Source: Gammaproteobacteria bacterium
GTDB taxonomy: Bacteria; Pseudomonadota; Gammaproteobacteria; Pseudomonadales; Azotimanducaceae_A
Direction: 5' to 3'
Length of the DNA stretch: 64,000 nucleotides
NCBI GenBank assembly: GCA_012960755.1
Contig: DUAT01000119.1
Location: forward strand, 186,001 to 250,000
Positions 9,130-18,593 of the stretch are shown here, piece by piece. Numbering within the stretch: the stretch's first letter is position 1; every line of letters starts with the position of its first letter. Under the pieces are notes generated by a model that did no database searches, had not been told where the DNA came from, and saw only the letters and a program-made list of their open reading frames with translations. The position numbers were made by a program, and so were the translations under genes.

Positions 9130-9825
9130 CTAGCTCTTTTGTTTGGCTTTCTCCATGGCTTCTTGAACCCGTTTGGCCTCGGTACCATCAAGCCGTTCCT
9201 GTAAGCCCTTTTCCATCTCAGCGATAATTTTTGCTGCATATTCATTTTTCTGAATCTTCTCCCAGTATGCGGCAACTTTGGTGGTGCCAATGATTGGGTT
9301 GTCAGCACCTAGCCGGGGTACCGTGCCCTGACACATAAATAAAGCCGGTACCAATGTACAGTCGGCTCTCGAGAGAGAGTCACCCACCGCAAAGTCACCG
9401 TCACCAAGATGATTTTCCAAAGCACCAATACCTCGTTTTACCTGGCCGATCAATAAGTCAACGATCGCATCCACACGCTTGTCTGGCATTAATTGACCCA
9501 ATGACATAAAGATATTGTTCATCAGGTATACGTCTGCAATTCTTGAAATGACCCGAACATCTGCGCGCTCTTTCAGGGTGTTACCCAACATTGATTTTTC
9601 GGGGTAAAGTTCGTCCAGGTATTCGGCAATCACTTCTGACTCGGGAATAATTCCCTCATCGACCACCAAAACCGGAATTCGTCCGATGGGGGACTTTTTT
9701 ATGAAATTCCCGGAAAAGAACTCAGCGACAGGCAAATCGAATTCGATATCCGTCAGACCCATTGCATAAATTTGCATTCTGACTTTTGCCGAATAAGGGC
9801 TGAGGTCACCAGTGTAAAGTATCAT
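9130..9825 (-). CDS. Glutathione S-transferase family protein
   Basis: The protein opens with a thioredoxin-like GST N-terminal domain (MILYTGDLSPYSAKVRM, cis-Pro IPVLV, then the glutathione-binding pair ESEV) and continues into an all-helical C-terminal domain. The total is 231 residues, normal for GSTs. The C terminus is unusually charged (EAMEKAKQKS). I chose ATG at 9825 because AAGGAA stands just upstream; an in-frame ATG at 9867 would add 14 residues that do not look like GST. It may conjugate or reduce an electrophilic substrate, or use a non-glutathione thiol. It stands alone. Confidence 0.88.
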   Translation of the reverse strand: MILYTGDLSPYSAKVRMQIYAMGLTDIEFDLPVAEFFSGNFIKKSPIGRIPVLVVDEGIIPESEVIAEYLDELYPEKSMLGNTLKERADVRVISRIADVYLMNNIFMSLGQLMPDKRVDAIVDLLIGQVKRGIGALENHLGDGDFAVGDSLSRADCTLVPALFMCQGTVPRLGADNPIIGTTKVAAYWEKIQKNEYAAKIIAEMEKGLQERLDGTEAKRVQEAMEKAKQKS

Positions 9826-10057
9826 TTTATTTCCTTTTGTTATGCCATTGCATGTCTGGATGTGCATGCTAACGAATTACTGCATCCGAGTATCGGTTGC
9901 AAATAAATTTATTAAGAACATTGAGTGATATCGATAGACGTCATCCGAACATCGAATAAATGCGAAGGACTAATGAATTCCTGCTTTTAAGCCTTGTTGC
10001 AGCTGACAATAGTATGACGGTTTCCGTTTTTCATAAAGCACCGGGTTGAAACCGCTC

Positions 10058-11767
10058 CTACAATTTGTCGACGACCGTTTCGCCACCCACTACCGATAGT
10101 AAAACTTGCGTCTCGCCGACGTCGCTTATTGGCACCTCGAAAACATTTCTGTCCAGAACGATGAAGTCCGCATCCTTGCCGATTTCCAGTGAACCGGATG
10201 ACTCTCCGACTTTACTGACGACCGCACCGTTGATCGTGAAAATCTTGAGTGCAGTTTCAAGATCGACGGCCTGCTCCGGCCAGTCCTGGACATCACTTGC
10301 GCCGGTCGGATCGCTACGCGTCACTATCGATTCAATGCCCGGCCACGGGTTCGGAGTCGGCACGACCGGCCAGTCTGAACCGTAGACGACGAGCGCACCG
10401 GCTTGGGTCAGTGATTTCACCGGCCAGACTTTCTCACGGTCCGGGCCGAGCCACAACTCCCAGTCAAGACCGGAAATCGGGTACCAGAGGATCGGGCACA
10501 TCTCTGCCGCGACATTCAGTTCAGCGAACCGCGGGATGTCGTCTGCGTGAATCATCTCGGCGTGCGACACCTGGTGAATCAAGCCGCTGTCGCCATTGGC
10601 TTTTCTAGCGGCTTCGAACGCATCCAGTGCGATGCGGAGTGAACGGTCACCGGTCGCATGAATCATGACAGTTATTCCCTGCGCATCCAGAGCGGTGACG
10701 TCGGCAGCAAGATCCTGGGGCGTGTGCATCAGTTTGCCACGCCACTCGTCACCGAAAGCCTCACTTGGTTCATAGGGTTCAAGCAGAGCCGCCGTGTAAG
10801 TCGGCGGGATGCCATCGAGCATGATTTTGGCGAAACCGGCGTCGATGCTGTCGGAGGCATAATCGGCACGTGAGTTGATCAATGCGAGTTCCTCATCATG
10901 CGAGTTTGCCCACGAGCTTTTCCACGTCAGGTGCGTTTTGACGTTCAGCGGCAACTCACCTTTATTGTCCAGGTCAGCATAAGCCTCTATACCGGCAGTA
11001 GTCACAATCGCTTCTTTGAACGTCGTGACGCCGAAACTTGCAAGTTGCTCGATGCTCCACGCGAGCGCCTCGGATCTCTGCTGCAGGGTGTATGCGGGTA
11101 ACACTCTGCGATAATTGTATGCGGCGTTATCCAGCAGGATGCCAGTTGTCTCGCCGCTATCGAGATCCCTGACAATGACACCACCACTCGGGTCCGGGGT
11201 GTCGTCATCAATACCGAACATCTCGAGCGCTTTGGAATTGACCCAGGCGTTGTGCACCGACCAGTCCATCAGGAACACCGGATGATTCGGTGCGATCTCA
11301 TCGAGAATGGTCTTCGGTGCCTTTTCTGTGCCGATAAAAAGTCCTTCGTTCCATTGACCACCGCGTAGCCAGTCGCCTTTGGGTATATCAGCGAGACAGC
11401 CTTTTAGTGCGGCTAGCGTATCAGCGAGATCGTAGGTCAGGAAACTGCATTGGATCGTCTTGCCGACCCCAGCATCGGAGGGATGGTTATGGGTGTCATG
11501 GATACCCGGCATTACCATGCGACCGTTCAGATCATGAACTGTAGTGGCATCGCCGGTATGTGTCACAATGTCTGCATCACTGCCAATAGCGATAATCTTG
11601 CCATCGGTGACCGCCATTGCACTGGCCCAACTCCTGTCGGCGTCTACCGTGTATATCTTCGCGTTCAGGTAAACCGCGTCAGCGGCGACAGATTGCGGAA
11701 CCTCGTCGGATGGGCTGCAGGCGGCCAGTATCGCCACCGCAACCGGCAGCACAAATCTTTTTTTCAC
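10058..11767 (-). CDS. YtcJ-like amidohydrolase lipoprotein
   Basis: The 569-residue protein starts with a lipoprotein signal (AILAAC, Cys17), so it should be tethered in the periplasm or outer membrane. The TIM-barrel metal motif is H93-x-H95 (HDTHNHPS), and later MIHATGDRS and GSDWPV give further metal ligands. The C-terminal beta domain has GKDADFIVLD. This is the amidohydrolase-3/YtcJ group, whose members hydrolyse amide bonds with poorly known substrates. Its base composition appears more GC-rich than the flanking genes, which could mean transfer. It is a single-gene unit. Confidence 0.92.
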   Translation of the reverse strand: MKKRFVLPVAVAILAACSPSDEVPQSVAADAVYLNAKIYTVDADRSWASAMAVTDGKIIAIGSDADIVTHTGDATTVHDLNGRMVMPGIHDTHNHPSDAGVGKTIQCSFLTYDLADTLAALKGCLADIPKGDWLRGGQWNEGLFIGTEKAPKTILDEIAPNHPVFLMDWSVHNAWVNSKALEMFGIDDDTPDPSGGVIVRDLDSGETTGILLDNAAYNYRRVLPAYTLQQRSEALAWSIEQLASFGVTTFKEAIVTTAGIEAYADLDNKGELPLNVKTHLTWKSSWANSHDEELALINSRADYASDSIDAGFAKIMLDGIPPTYTAALLEPYEPSEAFGDEWRGKLMHTPQDLAADVTALDAQGITVMIHATGDRSLRIALDAFEAARKANGDSGLIHQVSHAEMIHADDIPRFAELNVAAEMCPILWYPISGLDWELWLGPDREKVWPVKSLTQAGALVVYGSDWPVVPTPNPWPGIESIVTRSDPTGASDVQDWPEQAVDLETALKIFTINGAVVSKVGESSGSLEIGKDADFIVLDRNVFEVPISDVGETQVLLSVVGGETVVDKL

Positions 11768-12162
11768 GTGTCCACTCCTGGCGGTCTCGTACCGCCATCA
11801 GTTGTTTTCGTATACTGAACCAGATAGTGCACCGGCAATGCAGATGTAAAAGTAGGGCTCATCACCCTCATAGGCTGGGACAGGTTTGTCTGCCATGAAT
11901 TTCCATATCCTGGCTTTGAAGAATATACCCTGTACCCGCCGTAAGCCAGAAAGGAGGACGCTGTTAGCTGAAGCGGCGGGAGGTGACGTGGATTCGATTT
12001 CGGTTTCAGTTTTCGCATCACCTCCGAAGGATGATGTAGTGGGCCAGATTCCGTGATACCACTGTTGAAAGAATGATCCTGATGGTGCCGTCCAGAAATG
12101 AAGCTGAAACACTGTCGCGGCTGGACAGGGTTGCAAATTGGGTATAGCCGCCGTGGTGTTGC
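11768..12162. other. Intergenic region with a doubtful open frame
   Basis: A 112-codon minus-strand frame (11798-12136) lies here. Its second half (GIFFKARIWKFMADKP ... YEGDEPYFYICIAGAL) looks protein-like, while the first half does not. It is opened by ATG but has no ribosome site that I can see. I do not recognise a family. It may be a gene remnant or a species-specific small protein. No other feature was seen. Confidence 0.25.
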
Positions 12163-12378
12163 TTAGGACTTAAGCAATATCCTGAGTTTCTGGTCCATGA
12201 ATTCGACCATGTCTCCTGACACTATTTTTTTCCGTTTCCTGGTTTCAACCTCACCGTTAACCAGGACCTGGCCATCACTGATCACAGCTTTCGCTTCACC
12301 GCCGCTTGCGACAACACCTTCAAACTTGAGAATTTTGTATAACTCCACTGGTTCTTTTGTAATTTCAACCTCCTTCAT
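12163..12378 (-). CDS. Small S4-domain RNA-binding protein (YbcJ-like)
   Basis: This 71-residue protein is a single S4 domain. The motif LKFEGVVASGGEAKAVISDG followed by QVLVNGEVETRKRKKI matches E. coli YbcJ along its whole length, including the basic ETRKR.KI patch that faces RNA in S4 folds. It should bind structured RNA in the cytoplasm; YbcJ itself has no firm biological role. An AGGAAGG stretch lies about 12 bases before the ATG. It lies downstream of the SDR at 12412-13176 on the same strand with a 33-bp gap, so the two may be co-transcribed. Confidence 0.88.
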   Translation of the reverse strand: MKEVEITKEPVELYKILKFEGVVASGGEAKAVISDGQVLVNGEVETRKRKKIVSGDMVEFMDQKLRILLKS

Positions 12379-12411
12379 GAGCGGTATCCACCTTCCTCAA
12401 TTGTTAACTGG

Positions 12412-13176
12412 CTACGCGCTGCTACCACCATCAGCCATATAGACACCACCTGTCAAAAAAGCGCTCTCATCTGAAGCCAGGAAAAGCATAATGTTAGCAA
12501 TATCTTCAGGTTCACCATACCTTTGCAACGGTATGCCAGCCGCGATTGTGTCGTGAACCTGTTCGGCGTCTTCGGCATTAATACCAGCTTCCAGGCTACG
12601 CATCATTCTGGTCTCAACGGGACTGGGATTAACGGTATTGACACGGATATTATGCGGCGCCCCGTCCAACGCAGCTGAGCGCATTAAGCCAATAACGGCA
12701 TGTTTGCTGGTGTTATACGCAGACAGTTGCGCAGAACCTTTCACGCCCATAATTGATGATGTAATAATAATACTGCCACCACCGGCAGCCTGCATGATAG
12801 GGAATAGCGCTTTAACGCCGAGCCAGACACCTTTGACGTTCACCGCTATAACCCTGTCAAAGGTCTCCTCATCATAATCCACAATCGACGCAACCATTCC
12901 CTCGATGCCAGCGTTGGCAAGATAGATATCGACACCACCAAACTGTTCCACCGCAGTTTGAACATAGTTTTCCGTCTGTGATGCCTGCGTAACATCCGCG
13001 ACACAATAACGTGCCACGTTACTGCCAAGATTCTCAACCGCTCTCTTTAGCGCTTCTTCATCGAGGTCTACGAGCATCACTTTAGCTCCTTCACGGACAA
13101 ATCGAGTGGCCGCAGCCGTGCCAATACCGCCTGCTCCACCCGTAATAACCGCGATCTTATCGTCCAATCTTCCCAT
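12412..13176 (-). CDS. SDR-family oxidoreductase
   Basis: A 254-residue classical SDR: cofactor motif TGGAGGIG, a VDLD acidic strand end favouring NAD, ANAG in place of NNAG, catalytic Ser in ITSSIMG, and YNTSK as the Y-x-x-x-K motif. The C-terminal ASDESAFLTGGVYMADGG is typical of the 3-oxoacyl-ACP-reductase/cyclopentanol-dehydrogenase-like group. It oxidises a secondary alcohol or reduces a ketone. It is divergent from another SDR at 13465-14241. The substrate is unknown. Confidence 0.93.
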   Translation of the reverse strand: MGRLDDKIAVITGGAGGIGTAAATRFVREGAKVMLVDLDEEALKRAVENLGSNVARYCVADVTQASQTENYVQTAVEQFGGVDIYLANAGIEGMVASIVDYDEETFDRVIAVNVKGVWLGVKALFPIMQAAGGGSIIITSSIMGVKGSAQLSAYNTSKHAVIGLMRSAALDGAPHNIRVNTVNPSPVETRMMRSLEAGINAEDAEQVHDTIAAGIPLQRYGEPEDIANIMLFLASDESAFLTGGVYMADGGSSA

Positions 13177-13464
13177 TTCACGTTCTCTACTATTGATTTC
13201 TCGATTATCGATTATTCGATGCTTGTTCCAGCGTCATCTGAGCACCTGTCAACATTGCCACCCGGTGCGAGCCAGTCAATTTGGTACGACGGACGGAAGT
13301 GGAGTTTATCAAACAGCAACGGAAATGTGCGAGAGCTCTTTTTGCCGGGATGCGCGACGACGTTACTTGACGGTTCTTGAGAAACTATGGTTTATTTGTC
13401 GGGGCGATTCAATGCACGGATCATACTATCTACGTTAACGTTACCTACCAAAATAAGGAATAAC
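13177..13464. promoter_or_regulatory. Divergent promoter region between two SDR genes
   Basis: The 288-bp gap must carry the promoters of both SDR genes. At 13207-13220 there is an inverted repeat ATCGA-TTAT-TCGAT, inside an AT-rich run in which CGATTA-like words recur (13201-13220). It lies about 30 bp upstream of the minus-strand gene, where an operator would be expected. No regulator gene adjoins it. A TAAGGAAT ribosome site at 13454-13461 supports the ATG at 13465 for the plus-strand gene. Confidence 0.35.
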
Positions 13465-14241
13465 ATGTCTGATTTCCCCACCCCTTACGTCTCAAATGAT
13501 CTATCCGGACGAGTTGCTCTTGTCACAGGTACAACCTCCGGCCTTGGACGACGGTTTGCCATCGTCCTCGCCGCCTGTGGCGCCAAAGTAGCCGTGACAG
13601 GAAGAAGGGCAGAGCGACTGGATGAACTGGCCGAAGAGATTCGAGAGGCAGGCGGTATTTGTGAACCGATCCCATTTGATATCACCAATCCCGAAGAAAT
13701 CCCTGCTGTGGTCGACAAAGCTGAATCTGCCCTTGGTCTGGTCGACATCCTGATCAACAACGCCGGTATTCCGGACGCCCAACGGGCTCACAAAATGAGT
13801 AATGAACTCGTAGACGCTGTCTTTGATACCAATCTTGTCGGTCCTTTCAAACTCTCCTGTGAGGTCGCTCGTCGCCTGATCGCAGCAGAGGCACCAGGAC
13901 GAATGATCAATATCTCATCAGTTGGTGCCTTCAATTATGGTGGCAACGGGGCTGCACTTTACTCCATTACCAAGTCTGCAATCGTCAGGATGACTGAAGC
14001 CCTTGCAGTCGAGTGGGCTCGATTCAACATTAATGTCAACGCGATTGCGCCTGGCGCATTCTCATCTGAAATGATGGACGGGATGCTGGAACGTCTGGGT
14101 GATATCGCCAAAAACTTTCCACGTAAAAGAATCGGTGACCCGGCGCAAATGGACAGTACATTATTATATTTTCTTTCACCGGCGTCGGAGTTTGTCACAG
14201 GCACCTACATCAAGATCGACGACGGCCAGGGTACGCGCTAG
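13465..14241 (+). CDS. SDR-family oxidoreductase
   Basis: A 258-residue classical SDR with TGTTSGLG, TGRRAERL (basic residues after the second strand suggest NADP), NNAG, ISSVGAF and YSITK. The C terminus (YFLSPASEFVTGTYIKIDDG) is standard. The frame is open further upstream to 13387, but those residues do not look SDR-like and a good ribosome site (TAAGGAA) precedes the ATG at 13465, so I use that start. The 3' end overlaps the convergent methyltransferase by 4 bases. Confidence 0.92.
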   Translation: MSDFPTPYVSNDLSGRVALVTGTTSGLGRRFAIVLAACGAKVAVTGRRAERLDELAEEIREAGGICEPIPFDITNPEEIPAVVDKAESALGLVDILINNAGIPDAQRAHKMSNELVDAVFDTNLVGPFKLSCEVARRLIAAEAPGRMINISSVGAFNYGGNGAALYSITKSAIVRMTEALAVEWARFNINVNAIAPGAFSSEMMDGMLERLGDIAKNFPRKRIGDPAQMDSTLLYFLSPASEFVTGTYIKIDDGQGTR

Positions 14242-15083
14242 TTTTTTCTTAACTGCCATACCTGCTCTGATGGCCATTTTTTTGCCCATTCAGCCGGAAT
14301 CGAAAACTTGGTCTGAGATGCGCTTTCGGGTGGCCGCAATTCGAGATAATTGATCACCTCGAACCCGGTTTCGCGAAAAAGGCGCAGCCAATCTGAGTGG
14401 GTCAGATTGAATTCTATCCCGCCTGGATCAACTTCTACGTTACGCCAGTCCGTTTCGTGCATGTCAAAGTACGCCCTGTGCGCTACCTCGTCACAAGGCG
14501 CGCCATTTAGCGGTGTCATCATGATGGCCATGGGATGGGTACCCAGAAACGTCAATCGACCATCGGGCTTAAGCAGTCGATGGGCTTCAGGAATCCATTT
14601 TAATGGATCGCACCAGATTGCTGCACCGTATTCGCTGATGGCGAAATCAAATGAAGCGTCTGGATGAGGAACTTCCTCGGCGTTTCCGTGAATAAGATCA
14701 ATATTGATATTATGCCTGGCCATGAGTTGCTCGGCAGTTTTGAGTTGCGCCAGCGAGTTGTCAATCCCAATTACCTGCGCTCCCCGGCGTGACATCCATC
14801 CGCTGACGTAACCAGTACCGCAGCCAAGTTCAATTGCCCCCGTGTTGCGCATGTCTGATGGCAGCAGGTTCAGCTGGGACTCGGGCAGTGCCCATATCCC
14901 CCAGCTAGGCGACTTCTGATTCCAGCTTCTTTCTCCGGCACTCACCCAGTCAGATGCCATGCCATCCCAGAAGGCTCTGTTTTCCCTTACGTGCTCAGGT
15001 AGAACCAGGTTTGCTCCACCGGAAGACTTGATGGTGTTGTTGGAATCAATGGCCATCGGGCGAAATACCTGCTTATCAATCAT
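14238..15083 (-). CDS. Class I SAM-dependent methyltransferase
   Basis: The protein (about 281 residues) carries the SAM-binding motif I ELGCGTGYVSGW, a motif II acidic end VIGIDNS, and a methyltransf_11-type region (GNAEEVPHPDASFDFAISE). It has a helical N-terminal extension. It is likely a small-molecule methyltransferase, but the substrate cannot be read from the sequence. Two starts are possible: GTG at 15098 or ATG at 15083; I list the ATG. It is convergent with an SDR and followed upstream by an enoyl-CoA hydratase remnant. Confidence 0.9.
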   Translation of the reverse strand: MIDKQVFRPMAIDSNNTIKSSGGANLVLPEHVRENRAFWDGMASDWVSAGERSWNQKSPSWGIWALPESQLNLLPSDMRNTGAIELGCGTGYVSGWMSRRGAQVIGIDNSLAQLKTAEQLMARHNINIDLIHGNAEEVPHPDASFDFAISEYGAAIWCDPLKWIPEAHRLLKPDGRLTFLGTHPMAIMMTPLNGAPCDEVAHRAYFDMHETDWRNVEVDPGGIEFNLTHSDWLRLFRETGFEVINYLELRPPESASQTKFSIPAEWAKKWPSEQVWQLRKN

Positions 15084-15200
15084 TCGGGTTGTAGTCACCT
15101 AGGGAACGGCATACCGATCTTTATCAGAGGTTCTCTAGAGCAAATCGCATTTGTAACAGGTTAGAATGTCACAATCAATCGCCACGAAAAGAAGAACGCC

Positions 15201-15335
15201 ATGACATATAAAGTGTTGGGCGAATTTATCGAAACCATGCGTAAAGCGGGCGAGGATGATGCCGTTCGGGTAGTAATTCTGACGGGTACGCCCCCTACTT
15301 TCTGTGAAAGTATTCGTAGTTGCGAATTTATCTGA
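15201..15335 (+). pseudogene. Enoyl-CoA hydratase/isomerase remnant
   Basis: A 44-codon plus-strand frame opens with ATG at 15201 and ends with TGA at 15333-15335. The stretch DDAVRVVILTGTPPTFCES matches the early crotonase core (D.VRVVVLTG.G.AFCAG), which forms part of the CoA-binding oxyanion region. Everything after the motif is missing. The frame runs into the 3' end of the CoA transferase gene on the other strand (overlap 15328-15335). It is a truncated relic of a fatty-acid-type hydratase and unlikely to have any activity. Confidence 0.72.
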
Positions 15336-16518
15336 TCACAGAATCGTCAGACAATCTTTGGATTTCGCTGGCATCAAAGCCAAATTCTTCCAGAATCTGC
15401 TTGGAATGCTCGCCTATTTTAGGCCCTCGCTGGGGCGTTTTTTGGATCTCGTCACTCAGATTGATAGGGGTCGCAAAAGTGTGCGTATTTCCGGGAACCT
15501 CAGAGTCCGTCGCTACAATAACCCCATTTGCGATCAATTGGGGATCCTCGATCACTTCTAGCGTGCGGGAAACCAGACTGTAGACAATACCGGAAGCGGC
15601 CAACCTATCGCAGACTGTCTTTGCTGGCAGTGCACTGAAGGCCTGGTCCATCTTGTCTTTAACATAAAAACGATTTTTCAGCAGCACCTTGCCCTTTGCC
15701 ATTCGCTCATCATCCAACCATTCCGGGTGGCCTAACAATTCAGCCAGCTTCGGCCAGTCGCGAGCGGCGTTTTGGACCCCGAGCATGATGTACCGATCAT
15801 CAGATGTGGTATATACGTTCGATACCGGGTTGGACCATCCCTCCTTGTTACGCCGTGTTGGCCCATCGAGTCCCGCCATTGTCGCTTGCAGGTTGAGCCC
15901 GTTGGCCCAGGTGCCAGTTGCGGCGAGTGAGGTTGCTATCATACTGCCCTCGCCGCTACGGTCACGTTTGTACAACGCCATCATGATGCCTGCGAATAGC
16001 GTCATCGAGGTTGCATGGTCGCCAACCCCTCCGGCGGGCGGAGCAGGCGGGGCGTCTTTATTGTGCATAATATCCAGTATGCCGCTACGGGCGAACCAGC
16101 CGGTCAGGTCGAAAGCCCGGCGTTCGGCGTCCGGGCCTTTTAAACCATAGGCTGATATCTGGGCGAATATTAAACGCGGGTTGTTTGTTTTGAGGATGTC
16201 GTAGGTCAGCTTGTATTTTTCGAGATTTGCCGCGCTAAAATTGACGACGAACACATCCGTCTCTTTCAACATCTTCATCAACACGTCATATCCCGCTGGC
16301 GTCGTGATGTCCATAGCCAGGCTGCGCTTGTTGCGGCCGGTCAGCTGCCAGGAAAATTCAGATTCATGACCACCGGCAATTGTCCGCTGGCGATCACCCG
16401 TCAACGGTTCAATTTTAATTACATCGGCACCATAGTCCGACATGATGGTGGCAGCACAGGGCCCCGCCAGAAAAGACGCAGCATCAATGACCTTGAGGTC
16501 TGAAAACAGACTGGGCAT
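15328..16518 (-). CDS. Class III (CaiB/BaiF) CoA transferase
   Basis: The 396-residue protein matches the whole length of class III CoA transferases: N-terminal LKVIDAASFLAGPCAATIMSDYGADVIKIEP, then NRNKRSL-like NKRSLAMDI, a catalytic-Asp region AFDLTGWFARSG, and a GVGDHATSM turn. It moves CoA between carboxylic acids in the cytoplasm. Its ATG lies 5 bp after the BVMO stop, and the GAGGAAAT ribosome site overlaps the end of the BVMO gene, so both are translated as one unit. This pairing suggests that an oxygenase product is activated to a CoA thioester. Confidence 0.94.
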   Translation of the reverse strand: MPSLFSDLKVIDAASFLAGPCAATIMSDYGADVIKIEPLTGDRQRTIAGGHESEFSWQLTGRNKRSLAMDITTPAGYDVLMKMLKETDVFVVNFSAANLEKYKLTYDILKTNNPRLIFAQISAYGLKGPDAERRAFDLTGWFARSGILDIMHNKDAPPAPPAGGVGDHATSMTLFAGIMMALYKRDRSGEGSMIATSLAATGTWANGLNLQATMAGLDGPTRRNKEGWSNPVSNVYTTSDDRYIMLGVQNAARDWPKLAELLGHPEWLDDERMAKGKVLLKNRFYVKDKMDQAFSALPAKTVCDRLAASGIVYSLVSRTLEVIEDPQLIANGVIVATDSEVPGNTHTFATPINLSDEIQKTPQRGPKIGEHSKQILEEFGFDASEIQRLSDDSVIR

Positions 16519-16523
16519 CGGAT

Positions 16524-18299
16524 TTATTTCCTCACGATAAATATGTCATCCATTTTCGATTTCGCCCCCCGCAGAAGCTCAACATATCGATTGAAGCCGC
16601 CATTGTAGGTGCCGTCCTGGCGACGATTGTCCTCACCTTCAAAGTTATAGTAGCCAGGCGTGCAGTCCTTGTTGCGGTCTGTCTTACCTCGATGTTCAAT
16701 GACCTCCTGCACCCACCACTCCTCGATTTCCGGGGTGATATCGATCGACTGGTAATCACTTTTACGTGCATGATCGATACACGCAGCGATATGCGCGCCT
16801 TGAACAGTCAACACATCAGTGATGTTAAATTGGAATGATGCCTGATAACCAGCCATGATAAACAAATTTGGATAACCGTTGGAATGAATACCGAACAAGG
16901 TTCGAATACCATTGCTGTAGTAGTCGTTGATTTCGGTGTTGTTTTTGCCAACTATCTCATTGTAAATGCCGGTTTTTTGCACCTCAAATCCCGTCGCATA
17001 GATGATTACATCGACATCATAGACCTTGTCATCAAAAACCGGACCTCGATCTGAAATTTCTTTCACGCCCTTGCCATGGGTATCAACCAGATGCACATTA
17101 GGTTTGTTGAAGGCAGGAAGATAGTCTTCATGGAAGCAGGGGCGCTTACACATAAACATGTACCAGGGCTTAAGGGCGTCAGCAATGTCTTTGTCATGGA
17201 CGATATCGTCGATGCGCTGGTGTATCCACATCATGTGGTCGATGTTGGCGTTTTCCTGACGGCGAATTTTCTCATCAACCGGCATGCTGGCACGCTTTTC
17301 GAGTTGCTTTGCGGTTAACTGAGGGCCATCGATGGTTTTCTGGCGTCTTTTCGCCTGCCAGCCGGGTTTCAGTTTACGCGCCCAATTTGGATCGGTTGGC
17401 CAGTCTTTTCGGATGTCAATTGACGATGGCGTACGCTGAAATACGTAGAGTTCTTTTGCCTGTTCGGCGAGTTTGGGCACGGCCTGAATCGCAGTTGCAC
17501 CCGTACCAATAATGGCGACTCGTTTGTCCTGCAGATTTTCCAGATTATCACCACAATAGTCGTAGTCCCAGCGGCCGGTATGAAAAGAATGGCCCTTGAA
17601 ATTTTCGATGCCGTCAATTCGGGCTAATTTCGGTTTCGACATTGGCCCGTTGGCGCAAATGACAAACTTGGATTTCATATGATCGCCACGGTCAGTTTTG
17701 ATATGCCACAACTGCTCTTCGTCATTCCATTCGGTAGAGGTGACGGTGGTCTGAAATACAGCAAGGTCATAGAGATCATAATACTTCGCAATGTTCTGGC
17801 AATGTTCGAATATCTCCGGCGCCTTGGCGTAGTGGTCCCTGGGCACATAATCCATTTCATCGAGCAAAGGCAGATAATCATAGGAGACGACGTCGCAGGC
17901 TGCACCGGGGTAACGATTCCAATACCAGGTACCACCAACATCAGCACCTCGTTCGACGATGCGAATACTCTCAACACCAATTTCCCGTAGTTGAGAAGTT
18001 GTCAACAGTGCCGAGAAGCCACCACCAATAAAAAGTACCTCTACTGTATCGTTCAGGGGCGCGCGGGGTTTAACTTCCTTGTTGTACGAATCTTCTCCAA
18101 AACGTGACAAGCCGGCATCAAAGTTTGTGTTAAATTGCCGGGTACCTTCGGGCCGATAGTTCAGGCGAAGATCTCTTTCTTCGGCGAATTTTTGTTTAAT
18201 TTTATCGTAGTATTCCTGCGGGTGTTGGTTGGCGCCCCCGGTCGGATCAAAGGAGGCCAGGTTAGCGGCGTTTTCGTTGGTGTTTTTTGTTTCGCTCAT
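16524..18299 (-). CDS. Flavin-dependent (Baeyer-Villiger-type) monooxygenase
   Basis: The 591-residue protein has a first Rossmann motif GGGFSALLT, the BVMO fingerprint F-x-G-x-x-x-H-x-x-x-W (FKGHSFHTGRW), and a second Rossmann motif GTGATAIQ for NADPH. The 70-90-residue N-terminal extension is like that of cyclopentadecanone, steroid and phenylacetone-type BVMOs. It should insert oxygen next to a ketone to give an ester or lactone. An AGGA site precedes the ATG. It forms an operon with the CaiB gene downstream and is divergent from the SDR-DUF1456 pair, so SDR-made ketone, BVMO, then CoA activation is a plausible order. Confidence 0.93.
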   Translation of the reverse strand: MSETKNTNENAANLASFDPTGGANQHPQEYYDKIKQKFAEERDLRLNYRPEGTRQFNTNFDAGLSRFGEDSYNKEVKPRAPLNDTVEVLFIGGGFSALLTTSQLREIGVESIRIVERGADVGGTWYWNRYPGAACDVVSYDYLPLLDEMDYVPRDHYAKAPEIFEHCQNIAKYYDLYDLAVFQTTVTSTEWNDEEQLWHIKTDRGDHMKSKFVICANGPMSKPKLARIDGIENFKGHSFHTGRWDYDYCGDNLENLQDKRVAIIGTGATAIQAVPKLAEQAKELYVFQRTPSSIDIRKDWPTDPNWARKLKPGWQAKRRQKTIDGPQLTAKQLEKRASMPVDEKIRRQENANIDHMMWIHQRIDDIVHDKDIADALKPWYMFMCKRPCFHEDYLPAFNKPNVHLVDTHGKGVKEISDRGPVFDDKVYDVDVIIYATGFEVQKTGIYNEIVGKNNTEINDYYSNGIRTLFGIHSNGYPNLFIMAGYQASFQFNITDVLTVQGAHIAACIDHARKSDYQSIDITPEIEEWWVQEVIEHRGKTDRNKDCTPGYYNFEGEDNRRQDGTYNGGFNRYVELLRGAKSKMDDIFIVRK

Positions 18300-18376
18300 G
18301 CGAGAGATCCTGTTGCTGCTTCACAGTTATTGAGACAATCAGATGCATTGCTCGACTTCAAATCAACATTAAGTCT

Positions 18377-18399
18377 TTAATCGTCGCCGAGACGACTAA
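18377..18399. promoter_or_regulatory. Inverted repeat in BVMO/SDR divergent promoter
   Basis: TTAATCGTC and GACGACTAA flank a GCCGA spacer, matching in eight of nine positions. The repeat lies 78 bp upstream of the BVMO start and about 195 bp upstream of the SDR start, within the 294-bp divergent gap. The size and spacing fit a dimeric regulator such as a TetR-type protein, but none is encoded nearby. The call rests on symmetry and position alone. The rest of the gap is AT-rich and otherwise plain. Confidence 0.4.
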
Positions 18400-18593
18400 C
18401 GGTTCACACTGGCAAGCAGGGCAAATATTTCGAATTCAAGTAAGGCAAAATTTTGATAGATTGATATTCCTGATATGCTGGAACCTTATTGATGTGATTA
18501 CATACTTATGTCCAACGACGATAGAATTCATGAAAATCCGGTAAATAGCAAGTAATGCGCAATCTTGTGCAAAAGGAGTAGGAGCAATCGTAT

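Noticed and set aside
11002..11211. Alternative frames within the YtcJ-like gene
   Set aside because: They are shadows in a GC-rich gene whose main frame has all family motifs.
16532..18380. Several open frames on both strands across the BVMO gene
   Set aside because: None has motifs; the BVMO frame is complete from fingerprint to C terminus.
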